Shown here: positions 9,084-18,803 of the stretch, one piece after another
Position numbering within the stretch: position 1 is the first letter of the stretch
Layout of the letters: every line of letters begins with the position of its first letter
Origin: Rhodothermales bacterium
Lineage (GTDB): Bacteria > Bacteroidota > Rhodothermia > Rhodothermales > Bin80
Direction of reading: 5' to 3'
DNA: 64,000 nucleotides
NCBI GenBank assembly: GCA_022822185.1
Contig: JAJECE010000112.1
Location: 1-64,000, forward strand
The notes under the pieces: model-generated
The model's input: the letters and a program-made list of their open reading frames with translations, nothing else
Databases searched by the model: none
Told to the model about the DNA's origin: nothing
Made by a program: the position numbers and the translations under genes

Positions 9084-10565
9084 ATGAAGGCACCATCATC
9101 TTATGGGCTGCGTCAATATGCAGGGTTGTTTCTGGGACCGTTTTGGATGATTGCGGTACTCATTCTGCCGCCGCCGGACGGGCTGGCAGTGGCTGCATGG
9201 TACACAACTGGAACCGCACTGCTCATGGCCACCTGGTGGATCTGTGAGTCTATCCCGATTCCGGCCACATCACTTTTGCCCCTGGTGTTATTCCCCGTGT
9301 TCGGTGTGCGCTCCCTGGAAGAAACCGCAACGCCGTATGCCCATCCGATCATCTACCTGTTCATGGGAGGATTCATGATTGCTCTGGGCATGATGCGATG
9401 GGGATTGCACCGGCGGATTGCCATGTGGATTATCTCCCGTGCAGGCACAGGCCCCCGGGCTTTAATTGCGGGATTTATGATTGCAACCGCAGGTCTGAGT
9501 ATGTGGGTCAGCAATACCGCCACCACCTTGATGATGCTGCCGGTTGCCCTTTCCGTCGTTGCACTGGCCGATACGGAGAGTAGCGGCGAACGATTCAAGC
9601 ACCACTTTGCCGTTGCATTGCTGTTAGGCATTGCCTACGCAGCAAATATTGGCGGGATGGGCACACTCATTGGTACGATCCCCAACGCATTTATCAGCGC
9701 GTTCTTCGAAAGCGAATACGGCTATACGATTACCTTTACAAAATGGATGTCCGTTGGCGTACCGATTGTTTTGATTGGTGTACCTCTGGTATTCTTCGTG
9801 ATCACCCGAATTCTCTATTCCTTTGCAAAAAATGATCTGGTTGGCAGTACCGATCTGATTGAACGGGAGCGGAGCAAGCTTGGTCCCATGAAGAAGGGGG
9901 AGAAAATTGTGGGGATCGTTTTTCTGATCACTGCAACCCTGTGGATCACACGCCCGCTACTGACTCCGTTGGTCCCTGGTCTCACGGATGCCGGGATTGC
10001 CATGATTGGGGGCTTATCGCTGTTTGTCATTCCGGTTGACTTCAAGCGGGGGATTTTTGTGCAGGACTGGGAAACCGCAAAGAAATTGCCCTGGGGAGCA
10101 TTGATCCTGATTGGTGGAGGACTCAGTCTGGCAGGTGCGGTTTCCGGGAGTGGGCTCGCTTCCTGGCTTGGGGAATCCCTGGAGCCGCTGCAGCAGTTCC
10201 CGACAATCCTGATCATTCTTCTGACAACCGGAATCATTGTCTTTCTTACAGAGATCACCAGCAATACGGCAACCACCGCAACGTTTCTGCCCGTTTTGGC
10301 GGCTCTGGCATTAGCGGTCGGAGAAAATCCGCTGCTCATGGCTATTCCTGCAGCTCTGGCGGCCAGTTGTGCGTTTATGCTTCCCGTGGCGACACCGCCT
10401 AATGCAATCGTATACGGGAGTGAGCGGGTGACGGTCTTTGAGATGGCTCGTGCAGGACTTGCCCTTAACTTCGCGTTCCTTGTACTGATTACCGTCTGTG
10501 CCTATTCACTGATATTGTGGGTCTTTGGAATTGAGACCGGAACGATTCCGGAATGGGCCGTGTAA
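9084..10565 (+). CDS. SLC13/DASS family sodium-dependent anion transporter
   Basis: Multi-span inner-membrane permease of the divalent anion:sodium symporter family (di/tricarboxylates, sulfate or phosphate). The two repeat signatures SNTATTLMMLPVA and SNTATTATFLPVLA, which form the Na+ and carboxylate site, are both present, as is the C-terminal 'VATPPNAIVYGSE' motif. These residues resemble dicarboxylate (CitT/VcINDY-like) members more than sulfate permeases. The ORF opens at 9018, but the ATG at 9084 (MKAPSSYGLRQYAG) gives about 493 residues and is a better fit to the family. The KdgK-like kinase follows 47 bases downstream on the same strand, so uptake of a sugar acid or organic acid plus its metabolism is a possible link (inference). 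Confidence 0.9.
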   Translation: MKAPSSYGLRQYAGLFLGPFWMIAVLILPPPDGLAVAAWYTTGTALLMATWWICESIPIPATSLLPLVLFPVFGVRSLEETATPYAHPIIYLFMGGFMIALGMMRWGLHRRIAMWIISRAGTGPRALIAGFMIATAGLSMWVSNTATTLMMLPVALSVVALADTESSGERFKHHFAVALLLGIAYAANIGGMGTLIGTIPNAFISAFFESEYGYTITFTKWMSVGVPIVLIGVPLVFFVITRILYSFAKNDLVGSTDLIERERSKLGPMKKGEKIVGIVFLITATLWITRPLLTPLVPGLTDAGIAMIGGLSLFVIPVDFKRGIFVQDWETAKKLPWGALILIGGGLSLAGAVSGSGLASWLGESLEPLQQFPTILIILLTTGIIVFLTEITSNTATTATFLPVLAALALAVGENPLLMAIPAALAASCAFMLPVATPPNAIVYGSERVTVFEMARAGLALNFAFLVLITVCAYSLILWVFGIETGTIPEWAV

Positions 10566-10612
10566 TCCTGTTTATTCTCTGATCCGATTACGAACACTTA
10601 CCCCCATCCAGA

Positions 10613-11647
10613 ATGAAACACTGCGTTACTTTCGGTGAAATCATGTTGAGGCTTTCCACGCCGGGATTTCAGCGATTCACCCAGGCATCCTCTTTTGATG
10701 CATGTTATGGCGGGGCGGAAGCCAATGTTGCGGCTTCGCTGTCCCAGTTCGGGATCCCGGTCTCATTTGTATCCCGGGTCCCCTCCAGTGACCTGGGAGC
10801 CGGTGCCATCCAGTCCCTTCGTGCCTTGGGGATTGACACGCAATTTGTCCATCGGGGCGGGGATCGGCTGGGGATCTATTTCCTTGAAACCGGTGCATCT
10901 GCCCGGGCAAGCAAGGTGCTTTATGATCGTGCACACTCAGGGATCGCGTCCATCACACCCGGGATGATTGACTGGGACCGGGTCTTTGCGGGGGCATCCT
11001 GGTTCCACTGGACGGGCATTACCCCTGCGATCTCTGAAACCGCTGCATTGACCGTTCAGGAAGCACTGGAGGCGGCCCGCCGCCAGGGTCTGACCATTTC
11101 GGTGGATCTTAATTACCGGGCTCGTCTCTGGAAATGGGGGAAGACACCTGCAGATGTGATGCCTGAACTGGTTTCTTTCTGTGATGTGATTATCGGCAAC
11201 GAGGAGGATGCACAAAAAGTTTTTGGCATTCATCCTGAGGGCGTAGATGTTCATCGCGACCACCTGGATGCGTCCGCCTACGAATCGGTGGGAAAACAGC
11301 TTACAGATCGTTTTGCCCATTGCATGCATGCCGTGATCACCCTCAGAAGTTCCATCAGTGCTTCACACAATTCCTGGTCTGCCGTTCTCTGGAACGGATC
11401 CGAACTGCTCCATGGCCCCACCTACGAAGTTGTGCCGATTGTGGACCGGGTTGGCGGCGGGGATGCATTTGGTGCGGGCCTCATCTACGGGCTTTTAACC
11501 TTTGAAGGAGACAATCAGCGCGCACTTGATTTTGGGGTTGCGGCTTCCTGCCTGAAGCACACCATTCCAGGCGACTTCAACCGGGTAACGGTCGCCGAGG
11601 TGGAAAAACTGCTCTCGGGGGACGCATCCGGGCGCGTCAGCCGCTAA
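10613..11647 (+). CDS. kdgK: 2-dehydro-3-deoxygluconokinase-like PfkB sugar kinase
   Basis: 344-residue ribokinase-family (PfkB) kinase. It begins with CVTFGEIMLRLSTPG, has the sugar-binding GGAEANVAASLSQFG, and ends with the catalytic DRVGGGDAFGAG loop containing the general-base Asp. The GEIMLRLSTPG opening and the 'LGIYFLETGASARASKVLYDR' type segment are typical of KDG kinases, which phosphorylate 2-keto-3-deoxygluconate made from gluconate, glucuronate or galacturonate. It follows the SLC13 transporter by 47 bases and may be in the same transcript. No KDPG aldolase is adjacent, so the exact substrate is inferred from sequence alone. Confidence 0.85.
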   Translation: MKHCVTFGEIMLRLSTPGFQRFTQASSFDACYGGAEANVAASLSQFGIPVSFVSRVPSSDLGAGAIQSLRALGIDTQFVHRGGDRLGIYFLETGASARASKVLYDRAHSGIASITPGMIDWDRVFAGASWFHWTGITPAISETAALTVQEALEAARRQGLTISVDLNYRARLWKWGKTPADVMPELVSFCDVIIGNEEDAQKVFGIHPEGVDVHRDHLDASAYESVGKQLTDRFAHCMHAVITLRSSISASHNSWSAVLWNGSELLHGPTYEVVPIVDRVGGGDAFGAGLIYGLLTFEGDNQRALDFGVAASCLKHTIPGDFNRVTVAEVEKLLSGDASGRVSR

Positions 11648-11748
11648 GCTTCGCATCCGTCAAAGAGCAACATCTGATGTCCTGAAGTAACACGATTGAC
11701 CTGAACATAGATTAAAGTTAATGTCGTTAGACACTTGACCTTGACTTC

Positions 11749-12213
11749 TTACTCATTTTCCTGCGCAAAGGATTTGTAGTAATCCATGATGACGTTATTC
11801 TCAATGGTTGCCCCCTCACCGTGTCGCTTAATCGTTATGTCCCATGGACTCCCCGGCCGATGTGTTAGACCGGATAAATAAAGCCCGTCGTACTTACCAT
11901 ATACTTCTGTGACCCGGTTAATGATTTTAAGTGGAGTTTCCTCGAATATAGTTCTCGGCCGCTGCACATTTTTCAAAATAGGTGAATACCCGTACCTCTT
12001 ATATTTATGATAGATTTCGGGCACCACCGGTCCATATTTCCATGCCTCAACATCATCACGGAACAGGGGCATTTCGCAAATCCCGAGCGTCCAGCCATGG
12101 CTGATATAGGACAACTTGAGTATCTGCATCGGAGTGAGATACCTGCCTCTTTGGCTTGCAATCCAAAGAATTTGAGAAGCAGCCTTTAGTGCTTCCGGGA
12201 CTTGATTTACCAT
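11749..12213 (-). CDS. orphan Panacea (DUF4065) domain protein
   Basis: 154-residue protein that is almost entirely a Panacea domain: LTPMQILKLSYISHGW followed by 'VEAWKYGPVVPEIYHKYK' and the C-terminal 'GSPWDITI' segment. Panacea domains (SocA-like) are the antitoxin part of many toxin-antitoxin pairs and of phage-associated modules, where they neutralise unrelated toxins. No partner is visible: downstream on its strand the convergent kdgK gene lies 100 bases away, and upstream toward the tRNA gene the longest frame I could read has about 20 codons. It may be an orphan or protect against a toxin encoded elsewhere. A second, longer Panacea protein is at 53432-54025; the two share the core motifs but are not recent duplicates. 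Confidence 0.85.
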   Translation of the reverse strand: MVNQVPEALKAASQILWIASQRGRYLTPMQILKLSYISHGWTLGICEMPLFRDDVEAWKYGPVVPEIYHKYKRYGYSPILKNVQRPRTIFEETPLKIINRVTEVYGKYDGLYLSGLTHRPGSPWDITIKRHGEGATIENNVIMDYYKSFAQENE

Positions 12214-12507
12214 GGTTGTAAATTTTGGGGAAATCGTATCGGATGATGGTTGGTGCTAAAAATTACTGCAGGAGTATCCCCATACCCTGGCGAAGTTTGC
12301 CGTTAACCCGACTCAATTCAAGAAATCCCCGATATTCCATCAAGCAGTGTTGGCGGGAAACGGTTTACGATGCCTCTGACTAAAGGTGACCATGAGAGTG
12401 GAACCCGCCAGAATTCGGCATTCAGTCAACCGAAAAATCGATTCTGATCCATTCAAAATCGCCTGTGGAGACACCTATTTTCCAGTATCCCCTGACGACT
12501 GCCTTTG

Positions 12508-12581
<74 letters not shown>

Positions 12582-12643
12582 TAGTGCAATGCCACGGTAC
12601 TACTCCAATCACGAAAAACTGTTCCCGTTAGATTCAAAATTAT

Positions 12644-13672
12644 ATGGTTGATGTCATCATTGCGGGATCTGGACTCGGGGGCAGCTGTGCAGCATTGTGG
12701 CTTTCCGAATCAAATAAAGTCACGTTACTCTCCGGAACGGCTCCGGCAGCCTCTACTGTTGCCGCGGGACTGGTCAACCCGCTGGCAGGACAGCGCATGG
12801 GAGGATTTCCGAATGCCTGGATCGCTTATGAGGATTTTCAGCATACGCTGCACCGGGCGGATGCACTTGAAACGTATAGTCCATGCGGGATTCTGCGACC
12901 TGCCCTTAACGAGACCCAGGCTTCACTTTTTTTTGTAATCTCCCAAACCAATCCTGATTCATTGATCTGGCTTGAGTCCGGCCAGATCGATGAAATGTAT
13001 CCATCCATCACAGCCCCGTTCGGCGCAACCATCACAAAGGGAGGGGTGGCGGATATATCAAAGTTATTGGATCAAATGGTCACCACACTGATGCCCCGCT
13101 GCAATGTAATCCATCATAATCTTACCGATTGGGAAGACCATGGATCGGAGGTCACCGTAATGCTGGATTCAGAGACTTCCCTGCAAACAAGGAAACTGAT
13201 TCTTGCAGTCGGTGCTGAATACCAATTCCTCCCAAAACTGAAAAACCTGTACCTGCACTGCACCAAGGGGCAACTTGTGCATGTATCCATGTCAACTGAT
13301 CTGCCACTTCCGGTCAGCGGGGCCGGCTACGCAGTTCCAGCCGGGAACAAACTGATTCTCGGAACCACCTATGAACACTCCTACAAGGATCTGGAACCTA
13401 CAAATGAGGGGATTACAAAAATTCTTGCTCTAACAAAGCGCATGATCCCTTCTGTGGCATCGGCAAAAATTTTAGGTGCATCTGCGGGGATCCGGGTTGG
13501 TGTTCCTGAAACCAGGCTCCCGATGGTCGGCCGGTTAACCCGCAATGTCTGGATCCTGACGGGGCTGGGATCCAAGGGAGTATTACTGGCATCACATATC
13601 GGGCGAAACCTCGAAACTTGGCTAAAAACTCCTTTGAGCGTACCCGATGAGTTCCGCCTGCGGAATAATTAA
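12644..13672 (+). CDS. FAD-dependent oxidoreductase (DAO family)
   Basis: 342-residue flavoprotein of the D-amino-acid-oxidase/glycine-oxidase superfamily. The dinucleotide-binding motif VDVIIAGSGLGGSCAALWL lies at the extreme N-terminus, followed by AAGLVNPLAGQRM, which resembles the FAD domain of MnmC and ThiO. The C-terminal segment 'GIRVGVPETRLPMVGRL' followed by 'WILTGLGSKGVLLASHI' is the usual second flavin contact of the family. The substrate could be a secondary amine or amino acid; it could also be a stand-alone MnmC2-like oxidase for tRNA wobble uridine modification, but no methyltransferase domain is fused. It lies 80 bases upstream of fbaB on the same strand. Confidence 0.82.
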   Translation: MVDVIIAGSGLGGSCAALWLSESNKVTLLSGTAPAASTVAAGLVNPLAGQRMGGFPNAWIAYEDFQHTLHRADALETYSPCGILRPALNETQASLFFVISQTNPDSLIWLESGQIDEMYPSITAPFGATITKGGVADISKLLDQMVTTLMPRCNVIHHNLTDWEDHGSEVTVMLDSETSLQTRKLILAVGAEYQFLPKLKNLYLHCTKGQLVHVSMSTDLPLPVSGAGYAVPAGNKLILGTTYEHSYKDLEPTNEGITKILALTKRMIPSVASAKILGASAGIRVGVPETRLPMVGRLTRNVWILTGLGSKGVLLASHIGRNLETWLKTPLSVPDEFRLRNN

Positions 13673-13755
13673 CGGGTTCAAAGCGTAGAAGCCCCTGAAT
13701 GGGTGATTCCATCACTCTATACGTTAAATTCGAACTCAATCAATTTTCTTTACCA

Positions 13756-14835
13756 ATGGCTGAAGTGCTTAATCCCACAATTGCTGACATCCTTGAGGAT
13801 TCAGCAGAACATCTTTTAACGCATACGTGCACCACAATCCCGCACGAGAACCTGCATCTGCCAGGGCCTGATTTTGTGGACGCTGTCTGGGCAGACTCAG
13901 ACCGGAATCCCCGTGTGCTGCGCTCACTGCATACCCTGTTCAATTCTGGGCGACTGGCTGGAACGGGCTACGTATCCATCCTTCCTGTTGACCAGGGAAT
14001 TGAGCATTCCGCAGGTGCGTCCTTCGCACCAAACCCCGTATATTTTGACCCCGAAAACATTGTCCGCCTAGCAATTGAGGGGGGCTGTAATGGCGTGGCT
14101 TCCACGTATGGTGTCCTGGGGGCTGTCGCACGCAAGTATGCGCACAAGATTCCTTTCATCCTGAAATTCAATCACAACGAACTGCTGAGTTACCCCAATA
14201 CACATGACCAGATCCCTTTTGCTAGCATCCAGAATGCGTGGGATATGGGCTGTATTGGGGTCGGGGCCACCATTTATTTTGGGTCAGAGGGGTCCAACCG
14301 GCAGATTCAGGAAGTAACGGAAGCATTTTCGTATGCTCATGAACTTGGGATGCTGACGATTCTCTGGTGTTATGTGCGCAACAGCGCCTTCAAGATTGAT
14401 GGTGTCAACCATGAGGCATCTGCCGACCTCACCGGTCAGGCAAACCACCTGGGCGTGACCATTGAAGCTGACATCATTAAACAGAAACAGCCCACATCCA
14501 ATGGAGGGTATGCAGCGTTGAATTATGGTGGATCCAGTTACGGCAAGTTTGATGAGCGCATTTACACGAAACTGGCGAGCGACCATCCGATTGACCTCAC
14601 CCGGTATCAGGTTGCCAACTGCTATATGGGGCGTTGCGGGCTGATCAACTCTGGTGGTGCATCTGGATCCAATGATCTGCAGCAGGCGGTCAAGACTGCC
14701 GTAATTAATAAGCGTGCTGGCGGTATGGGGTTGATTTCCGGCCGGAAGGCATTCCAGCGTCCGATGGACGATGGCGTTGGCATCCTGAACGCAATCCAGG
14801 ATGTCTATCTTGATTCATCCGTCACTGTGGCATAG
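13756..14835 (+). CDS. fbaB: class I fructose-bisphosphate aldolase, FbaB type
   Basis: Glycolytic/gluconeogenic enzyme that splits fructose-1,6-bisphosphate to dihydroxyacetone phosphate and glyceraldehyde-3-phosphate through a Schiff-base lysine. The protein closely follows the E. coli FbaB (DhnA) pattern: '[18 protein letters not shown]', '[15 protein letters not shown]', '[11 protein letters not shown]' with the candidate catalytic Lys, '[18 protein letters not shown]' and the '[17 protein letters not shown]' phosphate loop. The ORF opens at 13699, but the ATG at 13756 (MAEVLNPT) gives 359 residues and a normal N-terminus. A strong hairpin 20 bases downstream should end the transcript. 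Confidence 0.95.
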   Translation: MAEVLNPTIADILEDSAEHLLTHTCTTIPHENLHLPGPDFVDAVWADSDRNPRVLRSLHTLFNSGRLAGTGYVSILPVDQGIEHSAGASFAPNPVYFDPENIVRLAIEGGCNGVASTYGVLGAVARKYAHKIPFILKFNHNELLSYPNTHDQIPFASIQNAWDMGCIGVGATIYFGSEGSNRQIQEVTEAFSYAHELGMLTILWCYVRNSAFKIDGVNHEASADLTGQANHLGVTIEADIIKQKQPTSNGGYAALNYGGSSYGKFDERIYTKLASDHPIDLTRYQVANCYMGRCGLINSGGASGSNDLQQAVKTAVINKRAGGMGLISGRKAFQRPMDDGVGILNAIQDVYLDSSVTVA

Positions 14836-14855
14836 CAGTGCTGAACCGATTGAGC

Positions 14856-14896
14856 CAGCATTCCCCCGGCAGATCCGGGGAAATGCTGTGCTTTTG
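14856..14896 (+). terminator. hairpin terminator after fbaB
   Basis: The arms CAGCATTCCCCCGG and CCGGGGAAATGCTG pair over 13 of 14 positions around a 5-base loop (CAGAT), then TGCTTTTG follows. It lies 21 bases after the fbaB stop codon. The U-tract is short, so efficiency is uncertain. Confidence 0.65.
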
Positions 14897-15065
14897 TACT
14901 CACGGGGCATCTTGCCTGCATACCCCCGGATGGATGGCTTGCAAGGTACTCAACCATCCTGTCCCCTCCCCCATGTGATCATCCATCAATACAAAACTGA
15001 CGGAGTATTCCACGCCAACGGAGTCGCAGGTTTGGAGATATGGAAACTTTTTACGTTGATTTATG

Positions 15066-15110
15066 TATCTTATATTTTAATTCACATTATTATCAACAAA
15101 TTTTTTAAGC
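15066..15110 (+). promoter_or_regulatory. AT-rich promoter candidate for the tcmP module
   Basis: The 50 bases before tcmP are far more A/T-rich than their surroundings and contain TATATTTT (15071-15078), close to the Bacteroidota -7 consensus TAnnTTTG, with TTG triplets about 15-20 bases upstream. The position about 50 bases before the start codon is plausible. A-T-rich promoters of this type are common for acquired modules. Confidence 0.35.
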
Positions 15111-15126
15111 CATGAAAGGTAAAACC

Positions 15127-15987
15127 ATGGATCAGTTTGGCGGTACATGGACCAAAACAAAACTTGATATCCTGAAAAGATATCTTGATGCGTATACGAC
15201 TGCGCTCAAGAATCAGCATTTCGATTTACTGTACATCGACGCATTCGCCGGTTCAGGATCGTTGGAACTTAAAATGCAGGGCTCTGACCGAACAGATTGG
15301 CATTCATTTAGAGATGGATCCGCTAAAATTGCCATGGATATAGCCGACAAACCCTTCGATGAATTGATCTTTATTGAACAAGACAAAGGGAAATGCGACC
15401 GTTTACAGTCCTTAAAGAGGAGCAGACCGAATAGAAAGATCACCATCGAGAATACCGATGCGAATGCTTATCTCCAAAATCTTGAGGAGAATTGCCAGAA
15501 ATGGCGAGGGGTGCTATTCCTTGATCCTTTCGGGACACAAGTTGACTGGGCCACATTGGAGAAGATTGCCGGCCATAAAGCACTTGATACCTGGATTCTT
15601 TTCCCTACATCTGCAGTCGCACGGATGTTGCCAACATCAAATATTCCCGATGAGATTAATTCGCAATGGGCAGATAGATTGACCCGGGTTTATGGTAATG
15701 AGAGCTGGCGAGACCTATATCGTAGAAGTTCGCAAACAGAATTGTTCAACGAACGCAACATTGAGCGACCACCAGGTGTTACAAACCTGATCAATATCTA
15801 CAAGGATCGGCTACGAGGACTATTCAAGCGCAGGTTGCTTGAGGAATCCATTGAACTTAAGAATTCTAAAAATTCAAAACTATACGAATTCATCTTCTGC
15901 GTTGGAAGCGACAGTGATAAGGCGATTGGAGCCGCAAAGAGAATTGCGAAACATCTTCTGGGTCTGTCTAGGGTGGGGACTTCGTGA
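15127..15987 (+). CDS. tcmP: three-Cys-motif partner protein TcmP
   Basis: About 286-residue protein of the TcmP family, named for its constant co-occurrence with the three-Cys-motif protein encoded next. Diagnostic features are the N-terminal [16 protein letters not shown], then '[12 protein letters not shown]', '[20 protein letters not shown]' and '[18 protein letters not shown]'. The DAFAGSG and FLDPFG segments look like motifs I and IV of an SAM-dependent methyltransferase fold, so the family is plausibly a nucleic-acid-acting methyltransferase relative (inference). An ATG at 15112 is also possible; I chose 15127 because conservation begins there. The stop overlaps the next start (TGATG), showing coupling. 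Codon use is somewhat more A/T-rich than in neighbours, consistent with transfer. Confidence 0.9.
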   Translation: MDQFGGTWTKTKLDILKRYLDAYTTALKNQHFDLLYIDAFAGSGSLELKMQGSDRTDWHSFRDGSAKIAMDIADKPFDELIFIEQDKGKCDRLQSLKRSRPNRKITIENTDANAYLQNLEENCQKWRGVLFLDPFGTQVDWATLEKIAGHKALDTWILFPTSAVARMLPTSNIPDEINSQWADRLTRVYGNESWRDLYRRSSQTELFNERNIERPPGVTNLINIYKDRLRGLFKRRLLEESIELKNSKNSKLYEFIFCVGSDSDKAIGAAKRIAKHLLGLSRVGTS

Positions 15988-16697
15988 TGTCAACACAGTC
16001 CGGCATTGAGTGGACAGAGACAACCTGGAACCCGGTTACAGGCTGTACCAAGATCAGCCATGGATGTAAATTCTGCTATGCGGATCGTATGGCGAAGCGA
16101 CTTCAGGCAATGGGGGTGGACAAATACCGTAACGGATTCTCCGTTACCATGCATCCCTCCACACTCAAAGATCCATTGAAATGGCGTAAACCCCGCCTGG
16201 TTTTTGTCAATTCGATGTCTGATCTCTTCCATGAGGAGGTTTCCTTGTCGTTCATCAAAGCCGTTTTTGAAACAATGAACCAAGCCTCGCATCACACTTT
16301 TCAGGTACTCACAAAAAGGCCAAATCGTGTTCTTGATCTCAATCAGCACCTAACATGGAGCCCAAACATTTGGCTTGGGACCAGCATTGAGTCGCAGCGC
16401 TGGCAATTTCGCCTTGAAGAACTCAGAGCCACTGGAGCACAAACCAAATTTTTGTCACTTGAGCCACTGCTTGGCCCTCTTTCTGGTATTCCACTGAATG
16501 AGATTGATTGGGTCATTGTTGGAGGAGAATCTGGGCCGGGTGCAAGACCCATGGAGCCGGATTGGGTCAGGGAAATTCGTGACAGCTGTCTACAGAAGGA
16601 TGTCCCATTTTTCTTCAAACAGTGGGGAGGAGTCTTCAAAAAACGTACAGGGCGTGTATTAGATGGTCGCACATGGGACCAAATGCCAGTGTGCTGA
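15987..16697 (+). CDS. three-Cys-motif protein, phage Gp37/Gp68 family (DUF5131)
   Basis: 236-residue protein with the three-cysteine cluster [11 protein letters not shown] (Cys20, Cys27, Cys30), preceded by the signature [13 protein letters not shown] and followed by '[11 protein letters not shown]', '[10 protein letters not shown]', '[10 protein letters not shown]' and '[15 protein letters not shown]', all typical of DUF5131/Gp37-Gp68. The arrangement resembles radical-SAM TIM barrels, with C-x6-C-x2-C instead of C-x3-C-x2-C, so an iron-sulfur enzyme acting on a nucleic acid is possible but unproven. The family is carried by phages and mobile islands. It is translationally coupled to tcmP; together they form a two-gene accessory module, possibly for DNA/RNA modification or defence. 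Confidence 0.92.
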   Translation: MSTQSGIEWTETTWNPVTGCTKISHGCKFCYADRMAKRLQAMGVDKYRNGFSVTMHPSTLKDPLKWRKPRLVFVNSMSDLFHEEVSLSFIKAVFETMNQASHHTFQVLTKRPNRVLDLNQHLTWSPNIWLGTSIESQRWQFRLEELRATGAQTKFLSLEPLLGPLSGIPLNEIDWVIVGGESGPGARPMEPDWVREIRDSCLQKDVPFFFKQWGGVFKKRTGRVLDGRTWDQMPVC

Positions 16698-16976
16698 CTT
16701 AGTTGACATTAATACACTGGCCCAGCGGAGACATAGAATTTTATGCTGATCTTCGACAAAAGTTACTTATCCCATCTTCCATCGAATTTTGCAGTCAATC
16801 CTACATTCTGACTTCTGATCTGTACATGTAAGAACCGAACTTACAACGATGTGGATTGCATGTATGGGTTCCAATTCCACGAATATTCAGACGTTTCCTT
16901 TTCCGTAATGTGACGGTCTATCCTGTATCTTATAGCGTAGTAACCCGTTACAGGAACTGCAACCCACAAAATTACT
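16698..16976. other. intergenic region after the tcmP module
   Basis: About 280 bases without an ORF, RNA gene or clear terminator. It separates the accessory module from the AAA+ gene and presumably carries the promoter of the latter. Confidence 0.4.
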
Positions 16977-18743
16977 ATGCAGGATCTACAGCAGACATCA
17001 GAATTTGACCGGCACACCGCGCATTACCCCGAATGGGCCCGGATGCTAGCCCGAAAGTACTTCACGAAAACATTAATTCAGTTCATCCTTCATGGGAATG
17101 TGCGCGACCTTGTGCGGCATGAAGACCCCGAATCCGGGAGGACTGACTATATCGGACTGACCCACTTCCTGGCAAATGAACTGTTTGCGGCCAGAGATAT
17201 CGTAGTGTTTTATGACCGGGCGGCGGGGATCCATTTCCTTAACGCAGACATGCAAAAGGACTTCAACCGTGCAATCTCAGGACATGACAGTCTGTATGGA
17301 ACCGAGTTTGCAAAAAAACGGCCCCGTAACCCGTCACAGGTTCTATCCATCCTTGACAACTATTTCCGGCTGCGCCTCGGATCCCGAAAACGGATTGCCT
17401 GCATCATTGACTATGCCGAAACCATTATTCCAATGGCAGAGGCCTCCATGTATTCCGCTGAAGATCGAAGTGCACTCGTAAATTTACAGCGCTGGGCGCA
17501 TGATCCGCTGTTCCTGGAACACGACTTTACAATTTGCCTGATTACAGAAAACCTGAGTGACCTCAATCAGCAGCATGTACAAAGCCCTTGGACTGCCGAG
17601 ATCAGTATCCCCCTCCCCGAGAAAGAAGACCGTCTTGCATTTGCAGAGTGGGCGACAAAAGATTCCATGCCCGTCTTTGAAGAGCATTCTGATCTTGGGC
17701 TGGAAGAATTTTCACAGAACACCCCCGGCCTCGGATATACGCAACTGCAAACCATTCTTGCGGACACGCTGGAAAACAAAACCCATCTGAGTTTTGACCA
17801 TCTATCCACGCTCAAAAAGTCTTTGATTGAGGAGTCTGCCTTTGGGATGCTGGAATTTGTGGAGTCCAGTACTGGGCTGGATGATGTCGCCGGACACTCA
17901 GAAGCAAAAGCGCACCTGCGTCAGGCGGCATCTGCCTTAAAGCAGGGAATGCACGAGGTTATGCCGATGGGATATCTGGTGAGCGGACCGGTTGGAACAG
18001 GAAAAACTTTTATGATTACCTGCTTTGCCAACGATATTGGAATCCCCATGGTAAAGCTTAAGAACTTTCGCTCTCAATGGCAGGGACAGACCGAAAGCAA
18101 TCTGGAACGGATCTTGAATCTTCTGGAAGCCATGCCGCCGGTTGCGGTGATGATTGACGAAGCAGATGCAGCACTGGGAAATCGGGATACGGAAGGAGAT
18201 TCGGGGGTCTCCAAGCGCGTTTTCGGGCAAATTGCCTCTTTTATGAGCAAACCGGAACACCGCGGACGAATCATATTCTTCCTGATCACGGCACGCCCCG
18301 ACCTGATGCCGGTTGACCTCAAACGCCAAGGAAGAGCGGAAGAACACATTGCGCTCTTTTACCCCTCTACCCAGGAAGATCGTCTTGAACTGCTGCGCGT
18401 AATGATGCGCAGAACAAAGATTGATCTTCCCGAAGCATCTATCCCCAAAGCTCTGTTAAATGGAAAGACGATCTACAGTGGGGCCGATATGGAGGCACTG
18501 CTGACACGCGCGAAATTTCAAGCTGCTGCGATTCATGGTGATCCCGGTGCTGTCACCGCCGAAATCCTGACCTCCGCTGTAGAAGACTTTATTCCGCCGG
18601 AGAATACCGAGGAAAAAGAACTCCAGGCGCTGGTGGCGGTACTGGAAAGTACAAGCAAAGAGGCACTGCCTGAAATATATCGGTCTATGGACCGTGCGAA
18701 AATTGTTCAGCGTGTATCTCAATTAAAGTTGAACATCACATAA
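16977..18743 (+). CDS. two-domain AAA+ ATPase (Ycf46/CDC48-like)
   Basis: 588-residue cytoplasmic AAA+ protein. The N-terminal half (to about 290) resembles a degenerate ATPase domain with an IACIIDYAE strand that looks like Walker B and a sensor-like CLITENLSDL but no proper P-loop. The C-terminal half has Walker A SGPVGTGKT (336-344), Walker B VAVMIDEADAAL (389-400), sensor 1 ITARPDL and an arginine finger region. This degenerate-plus-active layout is typical of Ycf46-like and related AAA proteins, whose role is poorly known. It follows the tcmP pair on the same strand but 280 bases away, so functional linkage is uncertain. Confidence 0.85.
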   Translation: MQDLQQTSEFDRHTAHYPEWARMLARKYFTKTLIQFILHGNVRDLVRHEDPESGRTDYIGLTHFLANELFAARDIVVFYDRAAGIHFLNADMQKDFNRAISGHDSLYGTEFAKKRPRNPSQVLSILDNYFRLRLGSRKRIACIIDYAETIIPMAEASMYSAEDRSALVNLQRWAHDPLFLEHDFTICLITENLSDLNQQHVQSPWTAEISIPLPEKEDRLAFAEWATKDSMPVFEEHSDLGLEEFSQNTPGLGYTQLQTILADTLENKTHLSFDHLSTLKKSLIEESAFGMLEFVESSTGLDDVAGHSEAKAHLRQAASALKQGMHEVMPMGYLVSGPVGTGKTFMITCFANDIGIPMVKLKNFRSQWQGQTESNLERILNLLEAMPPVAVMIDEADAALGNRDTEGDSGVSKRVFGQIASFMSKPEHRGRIIFFLITARPDLMPVDLKRQGRAEEHIALFYPSTQEDRLELLRVMMRRTKIDLPEASIPKALLNGKTIYSGADMEALLTRAKFQAAAIHGDPGAVTAEILTSAVEDFIPPENTEEKELQALVAVLESTSKEALPEIYRSMDRAKIVQRVSQLKLNIT

Positions 18744-18750
18744 GCATGCT

Positions 18751-18778
18751 TTTGATAGACCTGCAGTCCGTATATTGT
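18751..18778 (+). promoter_or_regulatory. Bacteroidota-like promoter candidate for the amidohydrolase operon
   Basis: TTTG (18751-18754), a 16-base spacer and TATATTGT (18771-18778) resemble the Bacteroidota -33/-7 boxes (TTTG and TAnnTTTG). The implied transcription start would give a leader of about 20 bases before the ATG at 18804. The spacer is shorter than usual. Confidence 0.3.
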
Positions 18779-18803
18779 CTTAACCACTCACTGCAGTCTA
18801 TCT

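Noticed and set aside
8440-9087. 215-codon plus-strand ORF
   Set aside because: Composition rich in Arg, His, Thr without hydrophobic core pattern or motif; overlaps other random ORFs on both strands and the true start region of the transporter gene.
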